IMG/VR virus record: IMGVR_UViG_3300025430_000015
Location: 1 to 64,000 of that record
DNA: 64,000 nucleotides
Source: a virus
Strand: one strand, 5' to 3'
Shown here piece by piece: positions 7,236 through 16,909 of this stretch (positions are counted from its first letter, which is position 1; every line of letters begins with the position of its first letter). Under the pieces are notes generated by a model. It was not told the DNA's origin and searched no databases. It worked only from the letters and a program-made list of their open reading frames with translations. The position numbers and the translations under genes were made by a program.

Positions 7236-9455
7236 ATGGCCAATAAAAAACCCAAGAATAATATTACTAGAGGGTACCGTTCAACCAATAATAAGGTCAT
7301 TGAAGGTTGGACTGGTGGTGAGGGTGGACCACACCCGCCAGAATATAGTAGTAATTATAAGACTATTCTATTTAGTTATTTTGCCACGAACAAAAATGGT
7401 AAAGTACCAGAAGGTTGGAGAGGTGGTCAAGGTCCACATGTCCCACCACCTTATGTAGGACCTAAGAGTAGCTTTACTAGAGCATTCTATTCACCCAATA
7501 CTGAAGCGTATGAGCTTGGTTGGAGAGGTGGCTATGGATTCCAAAAACACCTTGATTACTTTAAGAATGCCATCGCTTTGGCCACAATATTGGTTAATAA
7601 CCAGTCAAAAATCGGTAGAATTAAACAAGCTTCATCTACGTCTACAAATTTAGCAAAAACCTCAAAAAGTTATATCCAATTAAGATTTGCCATTGCTCTA
7701 CAAACCTCAGCAATTGTTACTAGATACATTAAGTCAAAACTTAAATCTGCAATAGTTAATTATGTTGGTGTTATAAAGAATAGCAAGCGTTTTACAGGTA
7801 TTCGTCGTGCTACCGCTAATAGCATTGGTTACGCAAAAGTTACTAAAATCACAAGACATTTTAGAGTTTCTATAGTTAATCTTGTAAACTTTGCATTCGA
7901 AGGCCGCATCGATCGATTCTTTAGAAAAGCGATTGCTGCCTATACACAATCAGTAATTATTGTCAAACGATCTAGATTCACCCGTACTGCTAAGGCATTG
8001 CAAACCTATTTAGCAACTAGTTTAAAGCCATTTGATCAATATTACAGAAGTGCGATCGCTACTTCAACCAGACTAGTAAATTCTAGTAAAACTTTTAATA
8101 GGTTTAGAAAAAGCACTATAACAAGTATAAACATAGCAAATAGCTATAAAACAATCAAACGTATAAAACAAGCATTAGCTGAATCCACGTTCTTGGTTCG
8201 TAATATAAAATCCTACAATAATTTTAAAAGAGCGTTTGCCACCAGAGTTTCGCTTATTACATCTAAAAATTCTAACATTAGAAGCAAATTAGTTACCGTT
8301 ACTAGGGTATCTCTTGTAAAGAGTAGCAGGACATATAATGCCAGAGTCCGTGCTATAGCTATCAATATTGTCAAAACTATTAAAATTGGTAGGTTTATAA
8401 GAACCGGTTCAGCTAATGCTATCAACATAGCAAATTCTTATAGAATTAATGTTCTTTTTAAAAAAGCCATTTCTATGGTTATCAACATAGCACGAGATGG
8501 AAAGATCGATCGATTCTACCGTTATGCCATAGCTAGAACAACCAATTTGGTTACCACTACTAAACAATCTAGATTTATTAGAGTAGCTAAATCAACCCAA
8601 GTAGGCATTACCATTGCAACAAGAATTGTCGTAGCTAGACGCCTCGCAACAGCTAACCGTGCAATGCTCGTTAAAGTCAGCAAAAACTATGGCAAGAACA
8701 TAAAAGTTATATTCACAGGGTTAACCAAAAATAACAAATTATTTAGATTCACAAGAAGAGCAACGGCAGCAGTCATTAATCTTGCTACTACCAGGAAATT
8801 TTCTAGGTTCATTAGAGTTGCTAAAGTAACTGCAACTAATATTGCATTCGATGGAAAAATTGATCAATTCTATCGTTATGCGATTGCTAGAACTACAGGG
8901 CTTATTAAAACCACTAAATTATCTAGGTTCAATAGGAATGCCAACGCTAATAGAATAAACCTTGCTAGAACCAATAAACGCCGTGCTACCTATATCAAGA
9001 CTCTATCCACTAATTTGAGTTTTAATATCAAATCCCATGCATACCGTAAAATTGCCAAGAATATTGTTATATTCATTGGTAAAGTTGTAAGTGGTGGAAA
9101 AGTTACACATAAGAATGCTTCAGTATTGCAGAGCGTATCAGCTACTGTAACCAAGGCAAACAACCGTAAAAAATACGCCACTGCCACGGTTAGCTATGAA
9201 ATTGGTACTACCAAGGGTAGAACTTATCTTAGAAGAGCAATTGCCACAACAGTCGGATTGGTTCGCTATGGACTCAGCCTAGTAATGAATGTAAGATCTA
9301 TAGAATCTGCCAAGGTTGAGCCAGTCAACGAGGTCAATTTCTATGTTACACCTAACAACCCAGACGTTGTTGGGGAGTACACATCTGAAAATGACCAGCC
9401 TGGTGACTATTCAGAGCCTGTGAATAACCTTGGTGAAGATGTAGTACCTACTTAA
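7236..9455 (+). CDS. highly basic protein of about 28 twenty-residue repeats
   Basis: 739 residues, family not recognised. Residues 1-107 carry three GW(T/R)GG repeats separated by Pro/Tyr-rich stretches (EGWTGG, EGWRGG, LGWRGG). Residues about 108-680 are a run of degenerate units of about 20 residues with the pattern RFxRxAIAxxxxLVxxxKxxx, giving a very high Lys/Arg/Ile/Ala/Asn content. The last 50 residues are acidic and Pro/Asn-rich. No signal peptide is seen. Position between the accessory island and the endolysin and fibre genes suggests a virion protein. The basic charge would fit binding of DNA or anionic cell-surface polymers, or stacking into a fibre. Confidence 0.75.
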   Translation: MANKKPKNNITRGYRSTNNKVIEGWTGGEGGPHPPEYSSNYKTILFSYFATNKNGKVPEGWRGGQGPHVPPPYVGPKSSFTRAFYSPNTEAYELGWRGGYGFQKHLDYFKNAIALATILVNNQSKIGRIKQASSTSTNLAKTSKSYIQLRFAIALQTSAIVTRYIKSKLKSAIVNYVGVIKNSKRFTGIRRATANSIGYAKVTKITRHFRVSIVNLVNFAFEGRIDRFFRKAIAAYTQSVIIVKRSRFTRTAKALQTYLATSLKPFDQYYRSAIATSTRLVNSSKTFNRFRKSTITSINIANSYKTIKRIKQALAESTFLVRNIKSYNNFKRAFATRVSLITSKNSNIRSKLVTVTRVSLVKSSRTYNARVRAIAINIVKTIKIGRFIRTGSANAINIANSYRINVLFKKAISMVINIARDGKIDRFYRYAIARTTNLVTTTKQSRFIRVAKSTQVGITIATRIVVARRLATANRAMLVKVSKNYGKNIKVIFTGLTKNNKLFRFTRRATAAVINLATTRKFSRFIRVAKVTATNIAFDGKIDQFYRYAIARTTGLIKTTKLSRFNRNANANRINLARTNKRRATYIKTLSTNLSFNIKSHAYRKIAKNIVIFIGKVVSGGKVTHKNASVLQSVSATVTKANNRKKYATATVSYEIGTTKGRTYLRRAIATTVGLVRYGLSLVMNVRSIESAKVEPVNEVNFYVTPNNPDVVGEYTSENDQPGDYSEPVNNLGEDVVPT
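7557..9280 (+). repeat. protein-level tandem repeats, period about 60 bases
   Basis: Translated units such as RFYRYAIARTTNLVTTTK and QFYRYAIARTTGLIKTTK recur roughly every 20 codons. Near-identical DNA blocks (for example ATCGATCGATTCT at about 7909 and 8507) show recent exchange between some units, while others are strongly diverged. Unit borders are approximate. Confidence 0.7.
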
Positions 9456-9489
9456 AAACACCATAGATTATAGGATAATTGAGGAAAAT

Positions 9490-9669
9490 ATGTTAACTTT
9501 TGCAGTTCTTGATGCTAATAACATAGTGGAGAACATCATAGTAGCCGATTCCCTTGAGACAGCAGAATCTGTTACTAGAACAACTTGTATCCAATATGAC
9601 GAAACAAACCCAGCATATATTGGCTGGCAATATAACGGAACTACTTTTGTAGATCCAAATGCACAATAA
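9490..9669 (+). CDS. small tail-associated protein with V-x-N-x-IVAD opening
   Basis: 59 residues, ATG preceded by GAGG at 9481. The pattern FAVLDANNIVENIIVAD near the N-terminus and GWQYNGTTFVDP near the C-terminus matches a short module often found at the ends of tail-fibre or neighbouring hypothetical proteins in many phages. Probably a minor fibre accessory protein. It lies between the basic repeat protein and the endolysin. Confidence 0.7.
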   Translation: MLTFAVLDANNIVENIIVADSLETAESVTRTTCIQYDETNPAYIGWQYNGTTFVDPNAQ

Positions 9670-9683
9670 GATAAGGAAAAATA

Positions 9684-10175
9684 ATGACTGACGTAAGACA
9701 AACAATTGTTGACTGGGCTAAGTGGTGCGCTGCTAATCACGACAAATTCACATACTCAGAAGGACCACAACGCATGTCCAGCATTGGACACCCAGGCAAA
9801 CTGCCAGTTATCGCTGACTGCTCAGCCTTTGTGACATTGATGTACAACTGGGCTGGCGCTCCTGACCCAAATGCTCAGAGCTACAACCACACCGGCTACA
9901 CCGGCACACTGCTTTCACATGGGACTAAGATTGCCCTCAAGGATGTTCTGCCAGGCGATGTAATTGTCTATGGCCCAGGAACCGGTTGGCACACAGCACT
10001 TGTAGTTGACGTTACCGGCGCTAACGCAAAGAACCCCCTCACGGTGTCCCATGGACAGGCCGGAGATCCGAGTTATTGCCACGTCAATCAAGATGGTCGT
10101 TTGCCACAAACCTACCTACGCTTCAACACTTCTGCAATTAACGCTCAGTCAATCCACACACCACCTGCAAAGTAG
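9684..10175 (+). CDS. NlpC/P60-family endolysin
   Basis: 163 residues, predicted peptidoglycan endopeptidase for host lysis. The catalytic Cys46 lies in IADCSAFVTLMYNWAG and the catalytic His103 in GWHTALVVDV, with PGDVIVYG between them, the usual NlpC/P60 order. There is no signal peptide, so export would need a holin, and no certain holin is seen next to it. The gene is visibly richer in G and C and in C-ending codons than its neighbours, which suggests more recent acquisition from a host or another phage. A ribosome site AAGGAAA precedes the ATG. Confidence 0.85.
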   Translation: MTDVRQTIVDWAKWCAANHDKFTYSEGPQRMSSIGHPGKLPVIADCSAFVTLMYNWAGAPDPNAQSYNHTGYTGTLLSHGTKIALKDVLPGDVIVYGPGTGWHTALVVDVTGANAKNPLTVSHGQAGDPSYCHVNQDGRLPQTYLRFNTSAINAQSIHTPPAK

Positions 10176-10180
10176 GATAA

Positions 10181-10927
10181 ATGGCACGTTATCGTCAAGA
10201 CTTTGTTTATGGTGTGGCATCGGGTGTTCTTGCTAGTTCTGCACAAACTACTATTACCGGTACCAACTGGCCAACCACTATCCCAAGTGGTTCATACATG
10301 CCTATTGTGCTTAACCCAGGTTACTATGGTGCTAGTGGTTCACCAGAAATTGTTTATATAACATCTGCTACAAGCACTGTTGCTACGGTAGTTAGAAACC
10401 AAGAAGGCACATCACCTACTAGCACGCCTAGCGGTGGAGTAACTCCATGGATTGCTGGACCACTTATTACTGATTTTGGTGTTGTTAACCAAATCGCCAA
10501 TGGTGATTTCCCATCGCCGACTGCAAGTGGACAATTCTTTGTTTCAAGCGCATCAGGAAGCAATTCACCTTATTGGTCAAACGTTATCCCTGCTGGTGTA
10601 ATTCAATATGTATATGATAGTAATGGTGGATCAGCTACATACATTGCAAACACCACAGACATTAATAACATTGTACAAATTAGTGGTAACTGCGTAATTC
10701 AATTACCTTCTGGTGGTATTACTTATGGTCAACAGATCACGTTCATTCAACTTACTAGTGGCACCGTAACAGCATTCTCCGGTGGTGCAACCCTTATTTC
10801 TACGGGTGCTTTGAACGGTGGCGCCAACCCACAACTTAGAGCACAATATAGTGCTGCTACTGCTATCTACTTGGGTACCACAATGAGTGCAAGCCCAACA
10901 TGGATCATCACTGGAGACGTAATCTAA
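10181..10927 (+). CDS. tail fibre/virion surface protein
   Basis: 248 residues. The N-terminal part (VYGVASGVLASSAQTTITG, then YMPIVLNPG and EIVYITSATSTVATVVRNQEGT) resembles the start of many fibre and receptor-binding proteins in actinobacterial phages. The C-terminal half is a Gly/Ser/Thr-rich beta region. It lies five bases after the endolysin stop and is followed by a large FN3-type protein. A fibre role is inferred from composition and context. Confidence 0.65.
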   Translation: MARYRQDFVYGVASGVLASSAQTTITGTNWPTTIPSGSYMPIVLNPGYYGASGSPEIVYITSATSTVATVVRNQEGTSPTSTPSGGVTPWIAGPLITDFGVVNQIANGDFPSPTASGQFFVSSASGSNSPYWSNVIPAGVIQYVYDSNGGSATYIANTTDINNIVQISGNCVIQLPSGGITYGQQITFIQLTSGTVTAFSGGATLISTGALNGGANPQLRAQYSAATAIYLGTTMSASPTWIITGDVI

Positions 10928-10929
10928 CA

Positions 10930-13185
10930 ATGCCTATCATCTTCGGTGTTATTGCTTCGGAGGAGTCTGGCCACTTACAGCCACAACCTCCATTTATCGA
11001 TACCACCTCAGGTGCCGTAGTTATTTCAGGCGGAACAACTTCTGGTAGTAGTTCCACAGTCCAAGTCTATTTTACACCAAACCCTTATGGTCAAAGAGCA
11101 ACTAATTATGCTATTACTGCTTTTAGTGGATCACCAATCGTTGCAGTTACCGGTACGACTGTTACCGGCACTACAAGCCCAATAACAATTACTTACCCAT
11201 TTGCTCCTAATGGCCTTTATGAATTTAAAGGTTATGCACTTAATGCCAAAGGTGCTAGTTCTTATGGCAATCAGAGTAATCAAGTAGAACCTTTTGTTGC
11301 TACAGCTACGCCGTCTGGTTTATCTGTAAACACTTTATCTACATCTGGAGTACAATTCACATTCCTACCAGTATCTGGTTCTACAAGTTATTTGCTTTCT
11401 GCATATGGTTCGTACACAGACCCTAATACACAAATAACAACTACCGATAGTGCTTCATTCACTCTTTCAGGGTCAGCAATGACATATCCAACGGTTACTG
11501 GTATTCTTAACCATGGTTATTTTGTAGGTATGACCTACGAATTTTATGTCCAATCACAAAACTTCGCTGGTACAAGTGCTAGTGGAGCAAACATACCTTT
11601 AACACCAAACCCATTTGGCTCACCAAAGGTGCCAGTATTTACTGCTACATTATCTGGATCTGTTAATGCTGGTATCAACATTGTTGTAACACCAGACACC
11701 AATACATTAGACAATTTGCCTACGGGTTACAATTATGCTGATAGCACTGGTGGTTTTAACAATAGCGTAAGTTATTCTGGAACAACATGGACATTGATCA
11801 ATTCATCTAATCCAATTCTTCCAGTTAGTACAGTCAACGTTACTGCTAAAGCAAGATCACCATACCCAGATACTCCAGGTACCCCAGTGGTGTTTAAATT
11901 CCCACCACAGGCTTCTCCATCCGTTATTTCAACAGTTACCGCATCTGGATCTGGATTTAATTCTTCAACTGCCAATGCAACAATTACAGTTAACTGGACA
12001 CAACCAACTTTTAATACGCAATACAGTCAACCAACTAACTATAACGTAGTTCTTTCTGGTACAAATGGTGATGTTTATTCTGGTACAACTTCTTATGGCC
12101 TTAATAGCCTTGCTTTTAATAATAACTATTATGTAAATACAAATTTCACTGCTACTGTTGTAGCTACTAACTCTGGTGGTAAAAGTCCTGTTGCAACTGC
12201 AGGCAGTGCTGTTCAACCTTACATAGTTGCTGTTCCAGGCGCTGTAACTGGAGTGACAGGCGGAGCAGCTGGAACCGCAGAGTTCGATTACCAATGGACT
12301 CCTCCAACCAGTGGTGGTCCATATTCAAATATACTTCTATACACTTCACCAGCAACTACTACTCAAACAGTACCTTCTGGTACAAGCCAAGCTTACTTTA
12401 CTTATAATTTTGCACAAGGAACATCCTACACATTCTATGCTGCTCCATATAATGGAGCTGGTTACTCAGCACCAGTATCTTCAGTGACTGCAACACCTTA
12501 TCCAGGCTTTGTACCAATAACAGTTTACACTATTGGAGCTGGTGGTGGAGGTGGATGGTACACCGGAGGTGCTGCAGGAAACTTAGTTAATGGTGGATCA
12601 GCACAAGCAACAAAAGGACAAACTATATCATGCGTTATAGGAGCAGGTGGTAGTGCAACTGCTGTTTCAACTGCTACTGCTGGAACCGGTGGTAATAGTG
12701 GTGCAACTGATTACGGAGTTACTGTATCCGTAATTGGCTTCGGTGGTAACGGTGGAGGACCTGGAACCACTAGCAATAGAGGAACTGGTGGTAGTAACAA
12801 CTCATGGTCTGGTGGAACAGGTGTTGCTGGTGCTGGTGGTGGTGGTGCAGGATCTAATGGCAATGGTAGCGCAGGAGCTGGTACCACTGGTGGTAATGGT
12901 GGACCATCTACCCCTATTGGACCATTTGGAACTATGGGACCATATAACGTCGGTGGTGGTGGTGGTGGTCGAGGTACAGTTACTCAAGGTAATACTCCAT
13001 CACAATATCTACCAGGAACTGGTGGTTTCTCAGAAAACGTTGGACAATCTGGTTATGTAGCCATACGATGGGCAATTGCTGATTACCCAGGCACTCCAAC
13101 CATCGTAGGAAGCCACGCACAGTCTACTGATGGAGTATACAACTATGCAGAATGGACCAGCACTGGTTCAATTACTTTTAACTAA
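10930..13185 (+). CDS. large fibre protein with fibronectin-III-like domains and glycine-rich region
   Basis: 751 residues from ATG 10930. Several about 90-residue beta domains with FN3-like spacing (YAITAFSGSP, YEFYVQSQNFAG, YNVVLSGTN, YTFYAAPYNGAGYSAPVSSVTATP) occupy residues about 25-530. A strongly Gly-rich stretch follows (GAGGGGGWYTGG to GGGGGGRGT, about 535-700), then a short C-terminal domain. FN3 modules are common in tail and surface fibres and are thought to bind carbohydrate or act as spacers. The Gly-rich part resembles polyglycine-helix tips of phage adhesins. Most likely a receptor-binding or decoration fibre. Confidence 0.7.
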   Translation: MPIIFGVIASEESGHLQPQPPFIDTTSGAVVISGGTTSGSSSTVQVYFTPNPYGQRATNYAITAFSGSPIVAVTGTTVTGTTSPITITYPFAPNGLYEFKGYALNAKGASSYGNQSNQVEPFVATATPSGLSVNTLSTSGVQFTFLPVSGSTSYLLSAYGSYTDPNTQITTTDSASFTLSGSAMTYPTVTGILNHGYFVGMTYEFYVQSQNFAGTSASGANIPLTPNPFGSPKVPVFTATLSGSVNAGINIVVTPDTNTLDNLPTGYNYADSTGGFNNSVSYSGTTWTLINSSNPILPVSTVNVTAKARSPYPDTPGTPVVFKFPPQASPSVISTVTASGSGFNSSTANATITVNWTQPTFNTQYSQPTNYNVVLSGTNGDVYSGTTSYGLNSLAFNNNYYVNTNFTATVVATNSGGKSPVATAGSAVQPYIVAVPGAVTGVTGGAAGTAEFDYQWTPPTSGGPYSNILLYTSPATTTQTVPSGTSQAYFTYNFAQGTSYTFYAAPYNGAGYSAPVSSVTATPYPGFVPITVYTIGAGGGGGWYTGGAAGNLVNGGSAQATKGQTISCVIGAGGSATAVSTATAGTGGNSGATDYGVTVSVIGFGGNGGGPGTTSNRGTGGSNNSWSGGTGVAGAGGGGAGSNGNGSAGAGTTGGNGGPSTPIGPFGTMGPYNVGGGGGGRGTVTQGNTPSQYLPGTGGFSENVGQSGYVAIRWAIADYPGTPTIVGSHAQSTDGVYNYAEWTSTGSITFN

Positions 13186-13193
13186 GGAAAAAT

Positions 13194-14060
13194 ATGAGAG
13201 TACGCCCCTTTCCACAATATGCAGTAGAGCCAGTAGGCATTATGACCTACTCACAAGGTGTTCTTACTGACCCTGACAATCAAAACGTTACGCTTAGCAT
13301 TGTCAATTCTGATAACGGTACGGTTATTGTTCCTGCAGGAACTACTGCTACATACGAAAGCACAGGAACTTACCAATATACGTTGACTGCTAATCAATCA
13401 TCAATCCAAGGCAATTACAATGTTACTTGGAATTACACAATTAGTGGATCACCAAGAGTATATACAGATAGTATTGTTATTACTGATCAGATGCCATATT
13501 GGAGCAACCTTAGCTACGATGAACGTCAAATGGTTACTGGGATTGTTCATAGGTTAGACAAGAGTTTTGACTCCACTGCTGGCGGACCTTACTTACAAGA
13601 ACTTAATCAAAGTGGTTTTATCATGTATGAAGAAGTTGCAATGATCATGCAAGATGAAGCAATTGACTACATTAACTACGAGTTTCAACCTATCTTTAGC
13701 CCAGCTTATGAAATTGGTTTAAATGCTCAAGTCCCATTCCCAAGCACTTATTACGGTGTACTAGCTAGCCAGACTTATGCTCACTTCTTAAAGCACATTG
13801 CTCGTAACTATATTGAACAACCTTCACCACAAGGTATGAACGCTGCTTGGATGGATCGTAGAGATTACTACCAGAGATGGTGGCAATTGTACTTATTTGA
13901 TAAAGAAATTGCTGACAAGCAACTACGTCAAATGAAGCGTCAGTTCATGGTTGGTTCACGCAGAAGTCTCTTGGTTGCTGGTGGTCTTATCCCACGAATG
14001 TTTGTCAACCCAGCACGTCCTCACTTCCAATACGCTGCAGCTAACATGGGTGGAGCATAA
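13194..14060 (+). CDS. virion structural protein, probable neck/connector
   Basis: 288 residues. The N-terminal 100 residues look like a beta-sandwich (Ig-like, DPDNQNVTLSIV and YQYTLTANQSSIQGNYNVTW). The C-terminal half is helical with many Tyr, Trp and Arg residues. It opens the run of neck, terminator, sheath and tube genes, so a head-tail connector or neck role fits. No specific family is recognised. Confidence 0.6.
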   Translation: MRVRPFPQYAVEPVGIMTYSQGVLTDPDNQNVTLSIVNSDNGTVIVPAGTTATYESTGTYQYTLTANQSSIQGNYNVTWNYTISGSPRVYTDSIVITDQMPYWSNLSYDERQMVTGIVHRLDKSFDSTAGGPYLQELNQSGFIMYEEVAMIMQDEAIDYINYEFQPIFSPAYEIGLNAQVPFPSTYYGVLASQTYAHFLKHIARNYIEQPSPQGMNAAWMDRRDYYQRWWQLYLFDKEIADKQLRQMKRQFMVGSRRSLLVAGGLIPRMFVNPARPHFQYAAANMGGA

Positions 14061-14063
14061 TAA

Positions 14064-14750
14064 ATGTCTGGTATTGATCCACAGCCAGGGCCGGTTGTAC
14101 CCGGTGCCGGTGGACTATCCACCCAGCAAGAAAGCCCTCTTCTCGTTGTAAAACAACGTGAAATATGGGCTCAGACTGACCAGCAACGTTTCCACGATGA
14201 AGCTTTGCAATGGTATGGAGAAGAAGTTATTGTACGTCAACTTTGGCGTGCAGAAGATGCTGCTCTTGGACTTGTAGGATACTGTCAACAATGCCAAGAT
14301 AGCCCAAACCCATCACAACCTAATGCTGCTGTCCAATCACGAGTTAGCAAAGTATACCGTCAAACGGGTAATAGTTACTGTGGGACTTGTTATGGAACAA
14401 CATTCAGTGGTGGATTTAAACCAACTTGTTATCACTTATATATGCTAGCTGCTGACACACCTCAAATTCGTATGAATCTAAGCACTGGTCAATTTTGGAA
14501 AGATAATCCAACTGTTCAGTTCAGCTGGTATCCAGAAATTAGAACTGGTGACTTAGTTGTTCGTGTAAACGAATGGTACGAAGAAACGCCAACATCGCTT
14601 GGAGATAGATTTCAAGTTAGTGCCGTAAGCCCACAAAGCATCCGCACTGGCCCAGGAACAAGTTATAGCCCAAGTGTTTATGTTAACCAAACTTGTACTT
14701 TAGAAAACGTATTCCCAAGTGCTCCATACTACAATGTACCGGTGATTTAA
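14064..14750 (+). CDS. probable neck/head-closure protein with Cys pairs
   Basis: 228 residues. CQQCQ at about residue 75 and CGTCYG at about 109 form two C-x2-C pairs that could bind one zinc ion. The C-terminal part is beta-rich with the pattern of head-completion proteins. The stop overlaps the next start (TAATG). Assignment rests on position directly before the tail-completion and terminator genes. Confidence 0.5.
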   Translation: MSGIDPQPGPVVPGAGGLSTQQESPLLVVKQREIWAQTDQQRFHDEALQWYGEEVIVRQLWRAEDAALGLVGYCQQCQDSPNPSQPNAAVQSRVSKVYRQTGNSYCGTCYGTTFSGGFKPTCYHLYMLAADTPQIRMNLSTGQFWKDNPTVQFSWYPEIRTGDLVVRVNEWYEETPTSLGDRFQVSAVSPQSIRTGPGTSYSPSVYVNQTCTLENVFPSAPYYNVPVI

Positions 14751-15271
14751 TGTACGAAGGAATAGCAGCACCAGATGCATTGACACAACGTTTAGCTAGA
14801 CGTGCAGTCGAGATTGCTCAAGTCATTGGACCACGTAAAAGTGGTAAAGCACTAAACAGTTTGATCCCTTTTTATCAAACTGGTGTAATAGGTATTGAAG
14901 TTCCTGATGAAGTAGCTTATCTAATGGATCTAGACCAAGGTATTAAAGCTCACGCAATGGTTGATTTATCAGGAAGAGTTATACCAATTAGGAACACAGA
15001 CGGAACTATTTCTTTTAGACGAGCTGGCGCTAACCAAATTGGCAATATCCCTATTATTACTAGATTAGCTAAAGATGGAAGAATTAAAGAAAGCAAGCCT
15101 GAATGGGTATATCCTAAGAAGCCTGCATTGAAGGTATTAGAAAATTCATTAAACGCAAGCGTTGAAGAATGGAAAAGAACTGTTACTTCTAAAGAAGTAT
15201 TAAATCTTTTGATGCAGACTGATGCAAAAGACGATTTAGGAGAAATCTTTTACGGAAAGAATATGATATAA
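14750..15271 (+). CDS. probable tail-completion/neck protein (HK97 gp10-like position)
   Basis: 173 residues from the ATG that overlaps the upstream stop. An upstream ATG at 14693 in the same frame would run through the previous gene and is not needed. RRAVEIAQVIGPRKSGKALNS near the N-terminus is typical of the helix-loop of HK97 gp10-type proteins, which sit between neck and terminator genes. Function inferred from motif shape and gene order. Confidence 0.5.
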   Translation: MYEGIAAPDALTQRLARRAVEIAQVIGPRKSGKALNSLIPFYQTGVIGIEVPDEVAYLMDLDQGIKAHAMVDLSGRVIPIRNTDGTISFRRAGANQIGNIPIITRLAKDGRIKESKPEWVYPKKPALKVLENSLNASVEEWKRTVTSKEVLNLLMQTDAKDDLGEIFYGKNMI

Positions 15272-15272
15272 A

Positions 15273-15935
15273 ATGTTTACTACAGCCGTAAAAACCGCAA
15301 TCGTTGAAGCACTTCAAGCCGGGTTCTCAGCTCTAGCATCTGCTCCAATTGATACTAGCCTCGATCTGGTTCCAAACAGCGTAACAATTGAGTATCCACT
15401 CGAACTAGTTGCATGGCCAGCAGTCTTTGTGCAGTTCAGACCAAGTAAAATTCAATGGTCAGGTCTTAACCCAGACATTTATACAGCTGCTTCAGGCGGT
15501 ATAGTTATTAGTGGTACAACTTATTCTGGAACTCAAAGTTCAAGAACAGGCTACTTTGAAGGTAGCATAGATTTACAAATTATGGCTATGCACAGCGAAG
15601 AGCGAGACCGCCTATACGATAGCGTTGCTAATTTGATCCTTATGGGTCAGGGTAGCCCAGCTAGCACAGCGTTTTTTAATAGCATTGTTAACAACAATTT
15701 GCTGGGTATGACCTTACTTTTGGATACTTTTACCCCATTAGGTGACAGCGTTAGCGTTGGGACCCCATGGAGTCCAGAAGAATTGACTTATGAGGCTAGC
15801 ATAAGAGTCCAATGTATAGGTGACTTTTATGAGAATAAGTACAACTACGTACTACCTGAATTCACAATTGTTACCGCTAGCGGAACTATGGTTGCTAACC
15901 CTTATTCTACACCAAATGAAACAAATACCTTATAA
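15273..15935 (+). CDS. probable tail terminator protein
   Basis: 220 residues. The opening helix TAVKTAIVEALQAGFSAL, then WPAVFVQFRPSK and a central FEGSIDLQIMAMHSEERDRLYDSVANLIL block resemble tail terminator proteins that cap the tube. It directly precedes the sheath gene, the usual location. No exact family recognised. Confidence 0.5.
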   Translation: MFTTAVKTAIVEALQAGFSALASAPIDTSLDLVPNSVTIEYPLELVAWPAVFVQFRPSKIQWSGLNPDIYTAASGGIVISGTTYSGTQSSRTGYFEGSIDLQIMAMHSEERDRLYDSVANLILMGQGSPASTAFFNSIVNNNLLGMTLLLDTFTPLGDSVSVGTPWSPEELTYEASIRVQCIGDFYENKYNYVLPEFTIVTASGTMVANPYSTPNETNTL

Positions 15936-16000
15936 TAAAACTGGTAAAAGAAATACTGTAAAACAATCGCGATTATGCATAAGGCATTGAAGGAGAATGT

Positions 16001-16909
16001 ATGCCCATTTCCAACTATCAGATTCCAGGTGTTTATGTCACGCAGTCTGGCACATCGCTGACAGCTATAAACCCTACAAATCTTAATATTCTATTGCTTG
16101 CTGACCAGCCTGTCGCTGGTAGCAATACTGACACGTTCTATAACATCACTGCTACATCCGGTGTAACAATCGGTCAACTTACTACCCCTATGGTCAACAC
16201 GACTTCAACGGGTACTTACACTTCTTTCTCTGGTTACACTGTAACTTGGGTTAGTGGTAGCACAACTGTTACTGGTACTTACGGTGTTAACTTTACTGTC
16301 AGCACCGCCAGTGGTCAGCCTTTTAGTGCTATAACTACAGTTGGAACCACAACTGGCGTTGGACTTCCAAGTGGAACTGTTTCTGTTACATACGGTCACA
16401 ACTGGGCAGCATACGGAACTTATTACGATTTTAATACACTCACCAACACAATTGGTGCTGCTATCAGTGGAACAACAATTAATAATCCAGCTGTGCTTGC
16501 TGCACAATTTGCATTCCAAAATGGTGCAAATGTTGTACAAGTTCTTCCTGTAGCTCGTATTTCATCAAGCGGACAAAGTGCTGCTACTACTACCGACTGG
16601 AACCGTGCACTTGCAACTAACGGTACAGGTAGTGACCCAACATACCTTTCATCATTCGCTGGCGTAGACGTAATTGTCCCACTCTATGGTTTTGTTACCA
16701 ATGGGCAAGTTACTGCTTACGCAAACGGTACGGTTGCTAGCACATTGGCTGCGTACCTTACTAGCCAAAATAGCAATGGTAATTACCAGCGTGCCTTCCT
16801 TGGTTTTGATGGAACCTCTAACCAGATCACTACTTCAGGTGTGCAATCATTTGTTGGTGGAATTGGTGCAAGCAATGCAGGTACACGAGTCAGTGTTGTA
16901 TTCCCATAG
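16001..16909 (+). CDS. contractile tail sheath protein, N-terminal part (reading frame broken)
   Basis: 302 residues beginning MPISNYQIPGVYVTQ, the PGVY(V) signature of sheath proteins, after a strong GGAG ribosome site. The frame ends at TAG 16907-16909 inside a 16-base direct duplication. Removing one copy joins RVSVVFP to GSINYNPG and gives a continuous 515-residue sheath (16001-17564), a normal sheath length. The middle domain is Thr/Ser/Gly-rich as in surface-exposed sheath domains. It is followed by the tube gene, the canonical order. As read, the phage could not make a full sheath without the duplication being an artefact, repaired, or bypassed. Confidence 0.8.
   Translation: MPISNYQIPGVYVTQSGTSLTAINPTNLNILLLADQPVAGSNTDTFYNITATSGVTIGQLTTPMVNTTSTGTYTSFSGYTVTWVSGSTTVTGTYGVNFTVSTASGQPFSAITTVGTTTGVGLPSGTVSVTYGHNWAAYGTYYDFNTLTNTIGAAISGTTINNPAVLAAQFAFQNGANVVQVLPVARISSSGQSAATTTDWNRALATNGTGSDPTYLSSFAGVDVIVPLYGFVTNGQVTAYANGTVASTLAAYLTSQNSNGNYQRAFLGFDGTSNQITTSGVQSFVGGIGASNAGTRVSVVFP

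Noticed and set aside
7557-9280. Regular repeats that could suggest a CRISPR array
   Set aside because: The units are diverged coding repeats of about 60 bases with no uniform spacers, and the reading frame is continuous.
9468-9740. Minus-strand open frames across the small gene and endolysin start
   Set aside because: All supported genes are on the + strand. The minus frames have no ribosome sites and lie opposite real coding regions.
12734-13060. Open frame inside the Gly-rich part of the FN3-like fibre gene
   Set aside because: GGT/GGA-rich DNA leaves other frames open. No start signal; it is a shadow of the fibre gene.
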